Assembly: GCA_965242775.1 (NCBI GenBank)
Contig: CBDETI010000034.1
Span: forward strand, 248,001 to 312,000
Direction of reading: 5' to 3'
Length of the DNA: 64,000 nucleotides
From: JAWPMT01 sp965242775
GTDB taxonomy: Bacteria > Bacteroidota > Bacteroidia > Cytophagales > Cyclobacteriaceae
The position numbers and the translations under genes were made by a program. Numbering within the stretch: position 1 is the first letter of the stretch; each line of letters opens with the position of its first letter. Shown in pieces: positions 27,950 to 37,313 of this stretch. The notes below the pieces were generated by a model that did no database searches, was not told where the DNA came from, and was given only the letters and a program-made list of their open reading frames with translations.

Positions 27950-28456
27950 ATGACAAATGACATAAAGCTAACTTTCGAACAGGTCCTTGAGGAGAACAAA
28001 GCCAGAATTTATAGGATATGCAGCGTTTATGCCTGTACTCCTATCGAACCGGAAGACCTTTTTCAGGAAGTAACTTTTCACCTATGGAAAGCATTCAGCT
28101 CCTTCAATAACAAAGCAAGCATCAATACATGGGTCTATCGAATTGCCTTGAATGTTTGTCTGAGGCACCAACAAAGAGCTGCCAAACAAAATAAGAAAAC
28201 GATCAGCTTAACGTCAATTCAATTTGAAATCTCGGAACGCAGGAATGAAACCAACCAGGAAGAAAAGCACCAGGCACTCAGGAGCTGCATCAAAATGCTT
28301 GACGACTTAGACAAATCAATAGTAATTCTATCCCTGGAAGGAATGCCCTATAAGGAGATATCCAACATCACGGGCCTTACCGAAAACCACATTGCTGTAA
28401 AAATGAAACGAATTAGAAAAAACCTCTTGAAATGCATAACCTCCAAACTCCAATAA
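27950..28456 (+). CDS. ECF-type RNA polymerase sigma factor
   Basis: This 168-residue protein has sigma region 2 (ARIYRICSVYACTPIEPEDLFQEV, split here as ARIYRICSVYAC and EPEDLFQEV, then WVYRIALNVCLRH) and region 4 (LSLEGMPYKEISNITGL, VAVKMKRIRKNLL read as ENHIAVKMKRIRKN). The size and absence of other domains mark it as an ECF sigma factor. It is followed after a single base by a 97-residue gene, likely its regulatory partner. The spacing implies co-translation. Target promoters are unknown. Confidence 0.9.
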   Translation: MTNDIKLTFEQVLEENKARIYRICSVYACTPIEPEDLFQEVTFHLWKAFSSFNNKASINTWVYRIALNVCLRHQQRAAKQNKKTISLTSIQFEISERRNETNQEEKHQALRSCIKMLDDLDKSIVILSLEGMPYKEISNITGLTENHIAVKMKRIRKNLLKCITSKLQ

Positions 28457-28457
28457 T

Positions 28458-28751
28458 ATGAAAGACAATACACACGAAATCGAATGGGATGAATTGAAGG
28501 ATATGTGGATAAATTCTTCTGAAACCAGGAAAATACATATCAAAATTGGCGGATTGCTATCCGAGCTAAAAGCACAGGTCAGTCAATTTGAAAAAGACGC
28601 TATTAGCAAAGATCTAGCGACGGTAGAAGCAAGCTGGAAGGAATTGAAAGGAATGACAAGCCAATTTGAGAAAGACGCTATTAATCGGGACGTGGCGAGA
28701 ATTAAAGTTGCTATTAGAAGATTTCTTAATCTTCTTGGTAGGAAGGAGTAA
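28458..28751 (+). CDS. Small helical protein coupled to ECF sigma factor; tandem 26-residue duplication
   Basis: The ATG lies one base after the sigma factor's stop. The 97-residue product is soluble and helical, opening with IEWDELKDMWINSS, a pattern also seen at the start of membrane proteins encoded after ECF sigma factors in Bacteroidota. Those usually continue into a membrane helix; this one does not. Residues 42-93 contain two copies of a 26-residue unit (SQFEKDAISKDLATVEASW and SQFEKDAINRDVARIKVAI). By position it may be an anti-sigma or co-regulator, but that is inference. Confidence 0.65.
   Translation: MKDNTHEIEWDELKDMWINSSETRKIHIKIGGLLSELKAQVSQFEKDAISKDLATVEASWKELKGMTSQFEKDAINRDVARIKVAIRRFLNLLGRKE
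28581..28736 (+). repeat. In-frame tandem duplication of 78 bases
   Basis: Two adjacent 78-base units (28581-28658, 28659-28736) within the small gene share AATTTGA-AAAGACGCTATTA with few changes near their starts and diverge towards their ends. The period is a multiple of three, so each copy adds 26 residues. Confidence 0.65.
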
Positions 28752-28897
28752 GGGAATATCGCCAAATCCAATAATGAGGGCAATGAGCAACACCCACCCT
28801 CCGCACGGAAGGTATTGGTATGGAGGACGGTATTATCGACACTTTGCGGTTCATGGCATCACTTGACTAACTTAGTACGAGAACCTAAACTGATCCT

Positions 28898-30169
28898 ATG
28901 AAATCCATTCCACAAGTATGCTGCATTTTGGCTGCTGCCCTCATCGCATTTTCCTGCAGTGGGCCGAGAGAGGAAACCAAATACGGAGAAGCCACGCTAG
29001 AGCTGATCGCCCTTTTGGATAGTGACCCAGCACTGAAAGCAATGCTGGTAGCTTCGCTGCAGCAAGCAAAAGCGATCAATCCTGATAAAAAAACGAACCC
29101 GGCCCAGACCCTGGAAGAGTACTATCAATTCATTACCTGGGCCGAAACCGCCATGCCCTGGGCACTACTGCAGAAGGAAGAATATCCTGAAATATTTGAC
29201 AACATCTTTCAGGGCATTTGCGCTTTTTACTTTCTCATTGATCAACCGCTTCCGGCATTAGAGGGGCAAGGCCTGGTGAATAATTCGTTGCAATACTATG
29301 GCCCCTTTGCAACGTGGCTCACCTCTTTTACCAAATCCTGGGGTGCATTCTTGGATACAGAGGCTTCTTGGAGTGAGGAATACTATCAAATGGCCCTGCG
29401 AGATCCCAATTTTGGCCTGCAAAATGGTTGGTATGAGGATCCGTCGAACTGGACCACTTTCAACGATTTTTTTGCCAGGTACCTAAAGTCACCTGATGTG
29501 CGGCCCATTGCAAGCCCCAATGCAGATTCGGTGGTTGCCTCCTTTGCGGATTCGCAGCCACAGGGCGTATGGCAGATAGATAGCTTGTCAAACCTAAGGG
29601 CCAAGGATGGTGTGGCTGTGAAGTCGGCCACCTTGAGGTCCGTCTCCAAACTCATTGGTGAGGATAGTCAATACAAAAACGCATTTGCTAATGGCACTTT
29701 CACCCATTCTTTTCTAAATGTCAATGACTATCACAGATACCACTTTCCAGTGGGTGGAACAGTAAAAGAAGTAAGGATCATTCAAGGAGGTAACCCGACA
29801 GGTGGCGAATTGACCTGGGACCAGGCGAATACTCGATACGCCTTTAACCCAACCGCAAAAACCGGCTGGCAATCTATCGAAACCCGAGGCTGTGTAATCT
29901 TAGAAACACCCGAATACGGCCTTGTCGCTTTATTGCCGATAGGCATGGTATCCGTTGGATCTGTCAACTTTGAAGATTACATAACACCTGGAGCAAAGGT
30001 GAACAAAGGAGACATGCTAGGCTATTTTGCGTTTGGCGGGTCTGATTTCATCGTGATTTTCCAGGAGGAAGTTAACTTCATATTAGACGCTCCCCTGGCG
30101 GCAGATGGTAGTTCGTACGAGCACTTATTAATGGGGGAACGTCTGGGTCTTTTGTCGCGAAGGAATTAG
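28898..30169 (+). CDS. Lipoprotein related to phosphatidylserine decarboxylase (PsiD-like)
   Basis: This 423-residue protein has a lipoprotein signal (LAAALIAFSCSGP). Residues 60-190 resemble the N-terminal domain that precedes the catalytic part in L-tryptophan decarboxylase/PsiD-type relatives (YYQFITWAETAMPWALL). FNDFFARYLKSPDVRPI marks the start of the PSD fold, followed by HSFLNVNDYHRYHFPVGG with the conserved His, GMVSVGSVNF, and near the end KGDMLGYFAFGGSDFIVIF. GGS is the position of the LGST-type self-cleavage site that makes the pyruvoyl group. The key residues appear present, so it may be an active decarboxylase outside the cytoplasm, with an amino-acid or lipid substrate. Normal PSD is an inner-membrane cytoplasmic enzyme, so the lipobox is notable. 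Confidence 0.75.
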   Translation: MKSIPQVCCILAAALIAFSCSGPREETKYGEATLELIALLDSDPALKAMLVASLQQAKAINPDKKTNPAQTLEEYYQFITWAETAMPWALLQKEEYPEIFDNIFQGICAFYFLIDQPLPALEGQGLVNNSLQYYGPFATWLTSFTKSWGAFLDTEASWSEEYYQMALRDPNFGLQNGWYEDPSNWTTFNDFFARYLKSPDVRPIASPNADSVVASFADSQPQGVWQIDSLSNLRAKDGVAVKSATLRSVSKLIGEDSQYKNAFANGTFTHSFLNVNDYHRYHFPVGGTVKEVRIIQGGNPTGGELTWDQANTRYAFNPTAKTGWQSIETRGCVILETPEYGLVALLPIGMVSVGSVNFEDYITPGAKVNKGDMLGYFAFGGSDFIVIFQEEVNFILDAPLAADGSSYEHLLMGERLGLLSRRN

Positions 30170-30308
30170 GCACCGCCCAAATTGAGGGTTAAGCAATCAT
30201 TATTTGCCTTGTTTACGTCAAACACGCTCTCAATTTTTTCGCCCAACCTCATGGACACTTAACAACCCCAGGCCAATTGCTCCAAAATCCTTAAACCTAC
30301 AACATACC

Positions 30309-31004
30309 TTGTCTACACCTGATACAAATCAACCCAATAAAGTAACCCCAATAAACGCCGCTATCGACCTGGCGCTCTTTCTCGCTGTAATGTTCGCTGT
30401 TAGAACAATCCATATAGATAGCCTTGGGTTTTGGGGGAACACGCTTTTCAAAACTATCTCAACGGTAGGTTTAGCCACGTTCCTACTCTATTATCGCAAA
30501 CAATCCTGGCGGGATTTGGGACTTGCCAAGCCCAATAATTATCTGAAAATGTTAGGGATTACCGCGATTACACTCGTTGCTACTATTGCTTCAATTATGT
30601 TCTTTGAAATATTCTTACGTGACCTGTTCACGGTCAATACGGAAGCCGCTTCAACTTCGGAGGGAAGATTTAATGAAATCGAGGGAAATGTCACTTACTT
30701 CTTTTCCATCATATTTTTCGTCTGGATTGAGTCATTTCTAGAGGAGCTTCAGGATCGGGGATTCTCCTTAAACAGATTCCAGGCCCTGTTCGCAAGAATC
30801 CCTTTGTCCACCCTATTTGCTGTGCTGACTCAAGCAGCAATTTTTGGTTTTAGGCATACCTACGACCTCTCGCCAAGGTCTATTACGACCGGTTTAATTG
30901 GGCTTGTGTTCGGAGTGGTTTACGTTTTGACAGGAAGAAATCTTTGGCCTTTAATTATTGCTCATATTATCTTAAACACTATGTCGATGATTGACAGGTT
31001 GTAA
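30309..31004 (+). CDS. CPBP family intramembrane metalloprotease (second copy, diverged)
   Basis: The membrane domain has the family's three motifs: ESFLEELQDRGFSLNRF, FGFRHTYDLSPRSITTG with the second-motif His, and AHIILNTMSMIDR with His and Asn. The first motif reads EELQDRG, the usual 'EExxxRG'. The start is uncertain: the frame is open from a TTG at 30204, but the first 35 residues look non-coding, and I place the start at a second TTG (30309). No ATG precedes the first helix (AAIDLALFLAVMFAV). It lies between the PSD-like lipoprotein and an amidohydrolase on the same strand. Function is unknown. Confidence 0.7.
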   Translation: MSTPDTNQPNKVTPINAAIDLALFLAVMFAVRTIHIDSLGFWGNTLFKTISTVGLATFLLYYRKQSWRDLGLAKPNNYLKMLGITAITLVATIASIMFFEIFLRDLFTVNTEAASTSEGRFNEIEGNVTYFFSIIFFVWIESFLEELQDRGFSLNRFQALFARIPLSTLFAVLTQAAIFGFRHTYDLSPRSITTGLIGLVFGVVYVLTGRNLWPLIIAHIILNTMSMIDRL

Positions 31005-31068
31005 ATCAGGCATTTACTGTTGCCAACCAAGCCCGTGCCTGACATCACACACTACAAAATTCAATAAC

Positions 31069-33066
31069 ATGAAGCCCCTATCACTCTTACTATTACTTTC
31101 AGCGGTTGTATCATGCCGCGATTCGGAGCAAATCGGAAAGTATGACACACTGGAATATGGCCTATACTTTGCTGATAACAAAGCCGGGTATTTTGAAAGC
31201 ACCCAATCCGCCGATGGCTCTTACGAGTACGTTTATGAATTTAATGACAGGGGCAGGGGTCCGCATATAGAAGAATCCATAAAGCTCAATGGGCAAGGCA
31301 TCGCCGAAACTATAATAATCCGGGGACACAACTACCTCAAGGACACGGTCAATGAGTCATTCAAACTAAGCTCCACAGTAGCAACATGGGAAAGCACCTC
31401 GGAAAAAGGAAGTGTCCCTCCAGAAGGAGAGGCTTTTTATGTGGGTGTCAATAGTACGTTTGGCAACACCGAACTACTCATCCGAAAAATGCTTGCCTCA
31501 CCTGACAAGTCAATTAACCTTTACCCAAGTGGTCAGGTAAAGATCACGGGTGTCGAAAACATCCAAATCAACGACACCCTTAGCCTCAATCTCATCGAAC
31601 TGGTTGGATTTTCCTTCACACCAAACTATTACTGGTTCGATACCGACAACCGGTTTTTTGCTGCACCATCGTCGTGGTTGTCAGCTATAAGGAGTGGATA
31701 CGAATCCGTTACTGCACAGCTTTTTGAAATACAAACAGCCAGAGAAAAAGCCTATTACGCCAGAACCGCCGAGCAATTGACGGAAAAACCTACGGGACGG
31801 GTCCTGATAGCTAATGTCAATGTCTTCGATTCCAATCAAGGAACGATACTCCCCAACAGGAACGTAGTACTCAATGGCGAGCGAATAGAGCGCATATCCG
31901 CAAATGATGAGGGGATTCCTGACATTTCCAGAACGATTGACGGTACAAACAAGACCCTATTGCCTGGGCTATTCGATATGCACACACACATGGACCGGTC
32001 CGGAGGCATCCTCAACCTCGCCGCAGGGGTCACCTCCGCCAGGGATTTAGCCAATTCTTTTGATTTTCCGGAGGTCAGACGAGACTTTGATAACAACACG
32101 GTGATAGGTCCAAGGGTCCTAACGATGTGTGGTTTCATTGACCAGGCGGGTCCTTACGCCGGCCCGGTGGGCAAAATAATCAACACACTCGAAGAAGGGT
32201 TCGATGCTATCGATTTCTACAAGGAACGCGGCTATCATCAAATCAAGCTCTATAGTTCTATTGACCCAAGCTGGGTAAAGCCTCTCGCCAGCAAGGCTCA
32301 TGAATTAGGGATGAGGGTGAGCGGCCATATACCTGCCTTTATGCTTGCCGATCAGGCCGTAAAAGATGGATACGATGAAATACAACACATCAATATGCTC
32401 GCCCTCAACTTCATGTCCGACACGATCGACACCCGAACCCCCCTGAGGTTTTCAATGATTGGTGAACGCATGCACACCATTGATTTCTCTGGAGAGGATT
32501 TTAGGGCCTTTATTGAGTTGCTGCGAGAAAAGAACACGGTCATTGATCCAACTGTCTCTTTCTTTGAGGGAATGCTCGGCACCAAAGCAGGCGAACCGGA
32601 TCCTCAATTCGCAGAGATCCTGCATCGGCTTCCCGTACAAGTCAAACGCGGTTTCTACTCTGGAGGCCTCCCTATTCCCGCGGGGAAGGAAAGACAATAC
32701 AAGGAGTCATTCGCTAAGCTGCTGGAAATGATAAAAATACTTTATGAGAGCGGCATCACGATAGTACCCGGGACCGACGCTTTGCTTGGATTTGGACTGC
32801 ATAAGGAACTCGAGAATTATGTAAGAGCGGGTATCCCTGCTGGCGAGGTGCTGCGGATGGCGACTATTATTTCCGCCCAGGTCACTGGTCATGCCACTCA
32901 ACTGGGGTCCATAGAAGCAGGAAAGCTTGCGGATGTCATATTGGTGGATGGGAATCCCCTGGAAAACATAAGCGACATTCGGCGCGTGGAGCTCACCATC
33001 AAAAATGGCAACATTTACAATGTGGAGAAGCTGTATCAAGCCATAGGTACCAAACATTTTAAGTGA
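31069..33066 (+). CDS. Amidohydrolase family lipoprotein
   Basis: The ATG at 31069 gives a lipoprotein signal (LLLLLSAVVSCRDSE) and 665 residues. Residues 20-235 are a beta-rich domain of unknown type. From about 243 the amidohydrolase fold begins (GRVLIANVNVFDS), with LLPGLFDMHTHMD (metal-binding HxH near 305), SGHIPAF, EIQHINML, VPGTDALLGFG (catalytic Asp) and the closing AGKLADVILVDGNPL. These residues imply an active metal-dependent hydrolase of the imidazolonepropionase/prolidase-like branch, located in the envelope. The extra N-terminal domain is not standard. It follows the CPBP gene by 64 bases. Confidence 0.85.
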   Translation: MKPLSLLLLLSAVVSCRDSEQIGKYDTLEYGLYFADNKAGYFESTQSADGSYEYVYEFNDRGRGPHIEESIKLNGQGIAETIIIRGHNYLKDTVNESFKLSSTVATWESTSEKGSVPPEGEAFYVGVNSTFGNTELLIRKMLASPDKSINLYPSGQVKITGVENIQINDTLSLNLIELVGFSFTPNYYWFDTDNRFFAAPSSWLSAIRSGYESVTAQLFEIQTAREKAYYARTAEQLTEKPTGRVLIANVNVFDSNQGTILPNRNVVLNGERIERISANDEGIPDISRTIDGTNKTLLPGLFDMHTHMDRSGGILNLAAGVTSARDLANSFDFPEVRRDFDNNTVIGPRVLTMCGFIDQAGPYAGPVGKIINTLEEGFDAIDFYKERGYHQIKLYSSIDPSWVKPLASKAHELGMRVSGHIPAFMLADQAVKDGYDEIQHINMLALNFMSDTIDTRTPLRFSMIGERMHTIDFSGEDFRAFIELLREKNTVIDPTVSFFEGMLGTKAGEPDPQFAEILHRLPVQVKRGFYSGGLPIPAGKERQYKESFAKLLEMIKILYESGITIVPGTDALLGFGLHKELENYVRAGIPAGEVLRMATIISAQVTGHATQLGSIEAGKLADVILVDGNPLENISDIRRVELTIKNGNIYNVEKLYQAIGTKHFK

Positions 33067-33201
33067 ACAGGGAGAATAGAGACATGTCGATTCGAAACCC
33101 ACTGACATGGCATCGCAGAAATCATCGACAGCTAAATTCCATGAATGATTAATGCTACAATTCCTTCATCGTACACAAACCCCTGACATTAATCTTTAGA
33201 G

Positions 33202-33984
33202 ATGAAAGTAATTTGTTACAGCTGCGGACGGGGTGAAAATCCTGAAAACACAATTTTAGGTATCAGGCACTGCCTTAAAGTTGATCCATCCTGGCGGATA
33301 GAAATGGACATCCAAAGAACTGCCGATGGCCATTTGGTTCTCTTTCATGACTATGAACTCAAGAGAATAACTGGTACGGACGGCCGAATCGATACGTGCA
33401 CAATCGAAGAAACTCAAAAGTTGAACGTCGGTTATAATTTTCGGTCAGGGCCAGAATACCCCTACCGACATGATCCCATTCCAATCCCAAAATTGGAAAC
33501 AGTGCTACAAGAGTTTCCTGATGCGAATTTGATGTTGGATATACACACCAACAATCTAATTGCCGTTGATGAGGTGATAGCCTTAGTAGAAAAATATGGC
33601 ATGGAAAAAAATACGATTGTCGTAAGTCACTATGATTCGGTGATACAAAAATTCAGGAAACAACGACCAACTTGGCAATACGGTGTACCGGCAAATGAAG
33701 CAAAGAAAATGCTCTATAGTAGCTTCGTATGTCTGGATTCATTGTTCCCCATAAAGTCCAACATCCTGATGCTGCCACAAAAGTTTGGCAAAATTCCAGT
33801 CTTGTCGAAAAGGGTAGTCAGGCACGCAAAAGAAAGGAAAAAGGAGGTTTGGGCTTGGCTTTATGAAGGTGAGTATGTCAAGACGGTCGACACCAAACAA
33901 GAATTGCTGAGCCTTGAGGCAATAGGTGTGGACGGTGTTTTTACTGATTTTCCGGAAAAACTCAAGTCCGAATTACAATACTAG
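33202..33984 (+). CDS. Glycerophosphodiester phosphodiesterase family protein, first catalytic His replaced
   Basis: This 260-residue cytoplasmic protein has the GDPD barrel pattern: NPENTILGI, then IEMDIQRTADGHLVLFHDYEL with the metal-binding Glu-x-Asp and the HD motif, LMLDIHTNN (family 'E.K' position altered to D.H), and DGVFTDFPEKL at the end. In most GDPD enzymes the first motif is HRG followed by PENT; here it is SCGRGENPENT, with Gly where the catalytic His is expected. The second catalytic His (FHDYEL) is kept. The protein may be impaired, or use a different substrate or residue. It starts with ATG and stands alone. Confidence 0.75.
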   Translation: MKVICYSCGRGENPENTILGIRHCLKVDPSWRIEMDIQRTADGHLVLFHDYELKRITGTDGRIDTCTIEETQKLNVGYNFRSGPEYPYRHDPIPIPKLETVLQEFPDANLMLDIHTNNLIAVDEVIALVEKYGMEKNTIVVSHYDSVIQKFRKQRPTWQYGVPANEAKKMLYSSFVCLDSLFPIKSNILMLPQKFGKIPVLSKRVVRHAKERKKEVWAWLYEGEYVKTVDTKQELLSLEAIGVDGVFTDFPEKLKSELQY

Positions 33985-34096
33985 GACTAATCCGGACATC
34001 TTGGCCGACGAGATATCCATTTCTTCCCAACGCTATTGACACCAACACTCCCTCTTGTTGGTCTATCTATTGTTTTTCTTTTAATTATTTATAATT

Positions 34097-34118
34097 TTGT
34101 ATAACATACATTGTATAA
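34097..34118. promoter_or_regulatory. Possible PadR operator
   Basis: TTGTATAA occurs at 34097-34104 and again at 34111-34118, a 14-base repeat ending three bases before the padR start. Between them ATACATTGTAT forms a small dyad. PadR proteins usually bind AT-rich dyads over their own promoter, so this is a plausible autoregulatory site. Confidence 0.35.
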
Positions 34119-34121
34119 GTA

Positions 34122-34451
34122 ATGAAAAGCAAAGGACTTGGAGAGTTTGAAGAATTGGTACTGCTGGCGGTCTGCATATTGAAGGAAGAGGCCTATGGCA
34201 TCTCAGTCAAGAATGAAGTAGAAAAGCATTCTGGAAGATCTATTCTGCTAGGAGCAGTTCACATCACCTTATATCGACTACAGGACAAAGGCTTTTTGGA
34301 ATCCAAACTGGGAGGTAATACCAAAAAGCGAGGCGATCGCCGAAAAAGGTTGTTTACAATCACAAATAAAGGGTTTGAGCAGTTGCAGGCGGCTCAACGG
34401 GTGAGACAAAAAATGTGGCAGCTTATCCCTCAACTAAAGCCGACGATATGA
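34122..34451 (+). CDS. PadR family transcriptional regulator
   Basis: This 109-residue protein is a typical short PadR winged helix: LGEFEELVLLAVCILKEEAYG, then ILLGAVHITLYRLQDKGFL and the wing GGNTKKRGDRRKRLFTIT. In Cytophagales such a PadR gene almost always precedes an FtsX-like permease with a prefix domain, as here, and the two overlap at ATGA (34448-34451). It probably represses this pair. The dyad directly upstream is a candidate site. Confidence 0.9.
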   Translation: MKSKGLGEFEELVLLAVCILKEEAYGISVKNEVEKHSGRSILLGAVHITLYRLQDKGFLESKLGGNTKKRGDRRKRLFTITNKGFEQLQAAQRVRQKMWQLIPQLKPTI

Positions 34452-37164
34452 CCGGGAGAAGAAACAATCCACCGAAAATGGCCAATTGGATTCTCTCGCG
34501 ATTGATCGGAGAGAACTTTCTTGAAGAATTTGAAGGTGACCTATTGGAGATCTATCAGGATCGGCTCTCAAATAAAGGGCTGCTGTATGCCAGATGTATG
34601 TACTGGATTGACACACTCCACCTGGCGCTGGGGTTCCTACAAAAAAAATCCATACCTATGAACCGGCGATCCATACTGAAGCATTACTTCGTGATCGCTT
34701 TCAGAAACCTGTCGCGAAATAAAGTATATGCGGCCATCAACATACTGAGTTTGGCGGTTGGCATGGGGATCTGCCTAAGTATTGTCCAGTACGTATACTC
34801 AGAATTCAATCAGGACAGGGACCTTACCAGCAATTCTGACATTTATCGATTAACGCTGAAAAGAAGTGCTGAAGGTTCTTTGGTCGATCGAGATTTATAT
34901 ACCGCACACTCGTTGGGGACCATCGCCAAAGAGTTGCATCCCGAGATCACGGCATTCACCAGATTGTACGTCCCTGACGAAGGAGCCTTCATCTCCAGAT
35001 CCGGTCGCAGGCCATTGAGCGTGGAGGCAAACGAAATGTTTTACGTTGACAGAAATTTTCTCAGCTTCATGCACATAGATCTCCTCGCGGGTGATGCACA
35101 TCATGCACTGGACGATCTGTTTAGTGTAGTCATCTCAGAAAAAATGGCAAAAAGACATTTCGGGGATAGCAATCCCATAGGGCAAATATTAACTGTTGGT
35201 GGCGGGGCATCACATGGGGATTACGTGGTAACAGGAGTATTTCCTGATCGACCCGAAGACAGTCACCTGCAGTTCGACTTCCTTTTTCCAATTTTAAATT
35301 TTATGGAGTTCGGCTGGTTAGGGGTCGTGGGGAGAGAACCCCATGTGCCCTGGTTCGCGACCTACTTCAAATTGATGCCGTCCACCGCGGTAGAATCTGT
35401 TGAAAGCAAACTTGACAACATCCTCGCCACGCACAAAACAGCATGGAACCCCGAACTCATCCTCACGGAACAAACGCAGCTCCAAGCAGTATCAGAAATC
35501 CACCTGGACCCACACATTTATGCCAACGCCGACTATGTCACGAATAAGGGGAACAAGTCTAATATTGAGAGTTTTCTACTGGTTGCTGTCATTATTCTTG
35601 TGATCGCCTGGTTCAATTACATCAATTTATCGACTGCCCAATCAATGAGGAGAGCCAAAGAGGTGGGTATCCGCAAATCGATGGGTGCGAAAAGACATCA
35701 GCTGATCTACCAGTTTCTTTCCGAAGCCCTCATGATCAATTTACTGGCAGCTACCCTGGCAGTTGCTTTTGGACTCGGTTCGTTGGGTTTGCTAGCCCAA
35801 ATATTGGGAGAGCAACTGTCCTTCACCCTTTTTTTCCGAATGGTATTTCTGGCTGTTCTTTCTCCTGGTCGTAGCGATTGGTTCTATACTTTCAGGCTCC
35901 TATCCGGCATTTTTGATTGCCAGTCATAAACCCGCAAATATCTTCTCGGGAAAAGCCCTCAATCCCTCTAAAAAATTAAACCTGAGAAGCATACTTGTTA
36001 CTATCCAATTTCTAGTGTCACTGGTATTGATTTCCGGCACCTATCTAGTCTACAAACAAATTGCCTTCATGCAAAATGAGGAGCTGGGCATGGACATGGA
36101 TCAAATTCTAGTGGTTAAGGGGCCAAAGCATATTGAAGTACTGGATGGAGGCCCGCAACTCACGAGTTATGAAGGGTTGCAGGCGTTCCATCGTTATAGT
36201 CGCAAGACTTTCACCACTTTCCGCGCTGAAATGCTCCGGATTCCTTCCATCCATTCAGTAACGGGTTCCTGGACAGTTCCTGGAGAGGTCTACCATACTC
36301 AGGAAAACGAGATAAGACGATGGGGTCAGCCAGAAAGTGAAAATCAATCTGTACGGATCGTATCTGCGGGGACTGGACTTTGTAAAAACATACGATCTAC
36401 AACTTATAGCCGGCAAGTCCTTTTCTCCTGATCTGGCAGAAGAAAGGGCCGTTATTCTGAACGAGAGAGCTGTCCGCGCTTTTGGCTTTTCCAGCCCGGA
36501 AGAAGCGGTAGGTGACCGTTTGTACTTTGGCGACCCACTGCAAATAATCGGAGTGGTAAGTGATTACCACTGGCAGTCGCTGAAGGAAGATTATTCACCC
36601 TGGATCATTTGGTTCACCGGATCTACACCTGGCTATTTTTCAATGAAACTAAGTACCGAGAGCCTCAAAGAAACCATTCCTCAGATCCAACAAGTATATG
36701 ACGAATTATACCCGGGGAACCCGTTCGAATATTTTTTTATTGATGATCAATTTAACCGGCAATACCAAGCTGACTTTCAGTTTGGGAGGCTGTTTTTGAT
36801 CTTAACACTTCTGGCAGTTGGCATTGCTTGCGTCGGGCTTTTTGCCCTCATCTCTCACGCTGCTACTACCAGGATCAAGGAAATCGGTATTAGAAAAGTA
36901 CTTGGCGCTTCAGCATCCCAACTAATGGTCTTGCTGTCCAGGGAGTATTTCAGGCTGATGGTAGTAGCCATAATCTTGGCAGTTCCGCTAATTTCCTATC
37001 TGGGAACGACCTGGCTCAACAGTTACGCCTTCCGAATTGACCTGGGGTTGGATACTTTCATTTTACCAGGAGGTGTATTGATTTTACTTTCGATCCTGAC
37101 AGCCGGGCATAGAACACTCACCGCTGCGAGAACAAACCCGGCGGATTCATTAAGGTCTGAGTAG
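34448..37164 (+). pseudogene. FtsX-like ABC transporter permease with prefix domain 2, broken by two frameshifts
   Basis: The start overlaps the padR stop (ATGA). Residues 8-80 are the permease prefix domain 2 (NWILSRLIGENFLEEFEGDL), then FRNLSRNKVYAAINILSLAVG, a MacB-like periplasmic domain and FtsX membrane helices (KEVGIRKSMGAKRHQLIYQF). The frame breaks first at a T7 run (35829-35835): taking out one T restores SEWYFWLFFLLVVAIGS and leads into ASHKPANIFSGKAL. It breaks again at a G4 run (36368-36371): taking out one G restores GLDFVKTYDLQLIAGKSF. The rest, with KEIGIRKVLGASASQL, is intact. The full protein would be about 905 residues, as usual for this family. As written the gene is non-functional. 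Sequence error or recent mutation are both possible. Confidence 0.8.
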
Positions 37165-37313
37165 GCGGCACTCGTCTTCCTATGGAAAAAGACGTACCTG
37201 CTCTTCTGTCCCTCGAAAGGTCTGGACGGTATCTCCTAAAAAATTCGCCGGATTCGACGACACCTGCGCAAATAATATCCAAATTGTCGAAGTGAAGTAA
37301 ACGGATCTGTAGC

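Noticed and set aside
35829..35835. Programmed frameshift at the T7 run in the permease
   Set aside because: The same gene has a second break at a G4 run and neighbours carry similar breaks; no downstream stimulatory structure was seen, so error or mutation is simpler.
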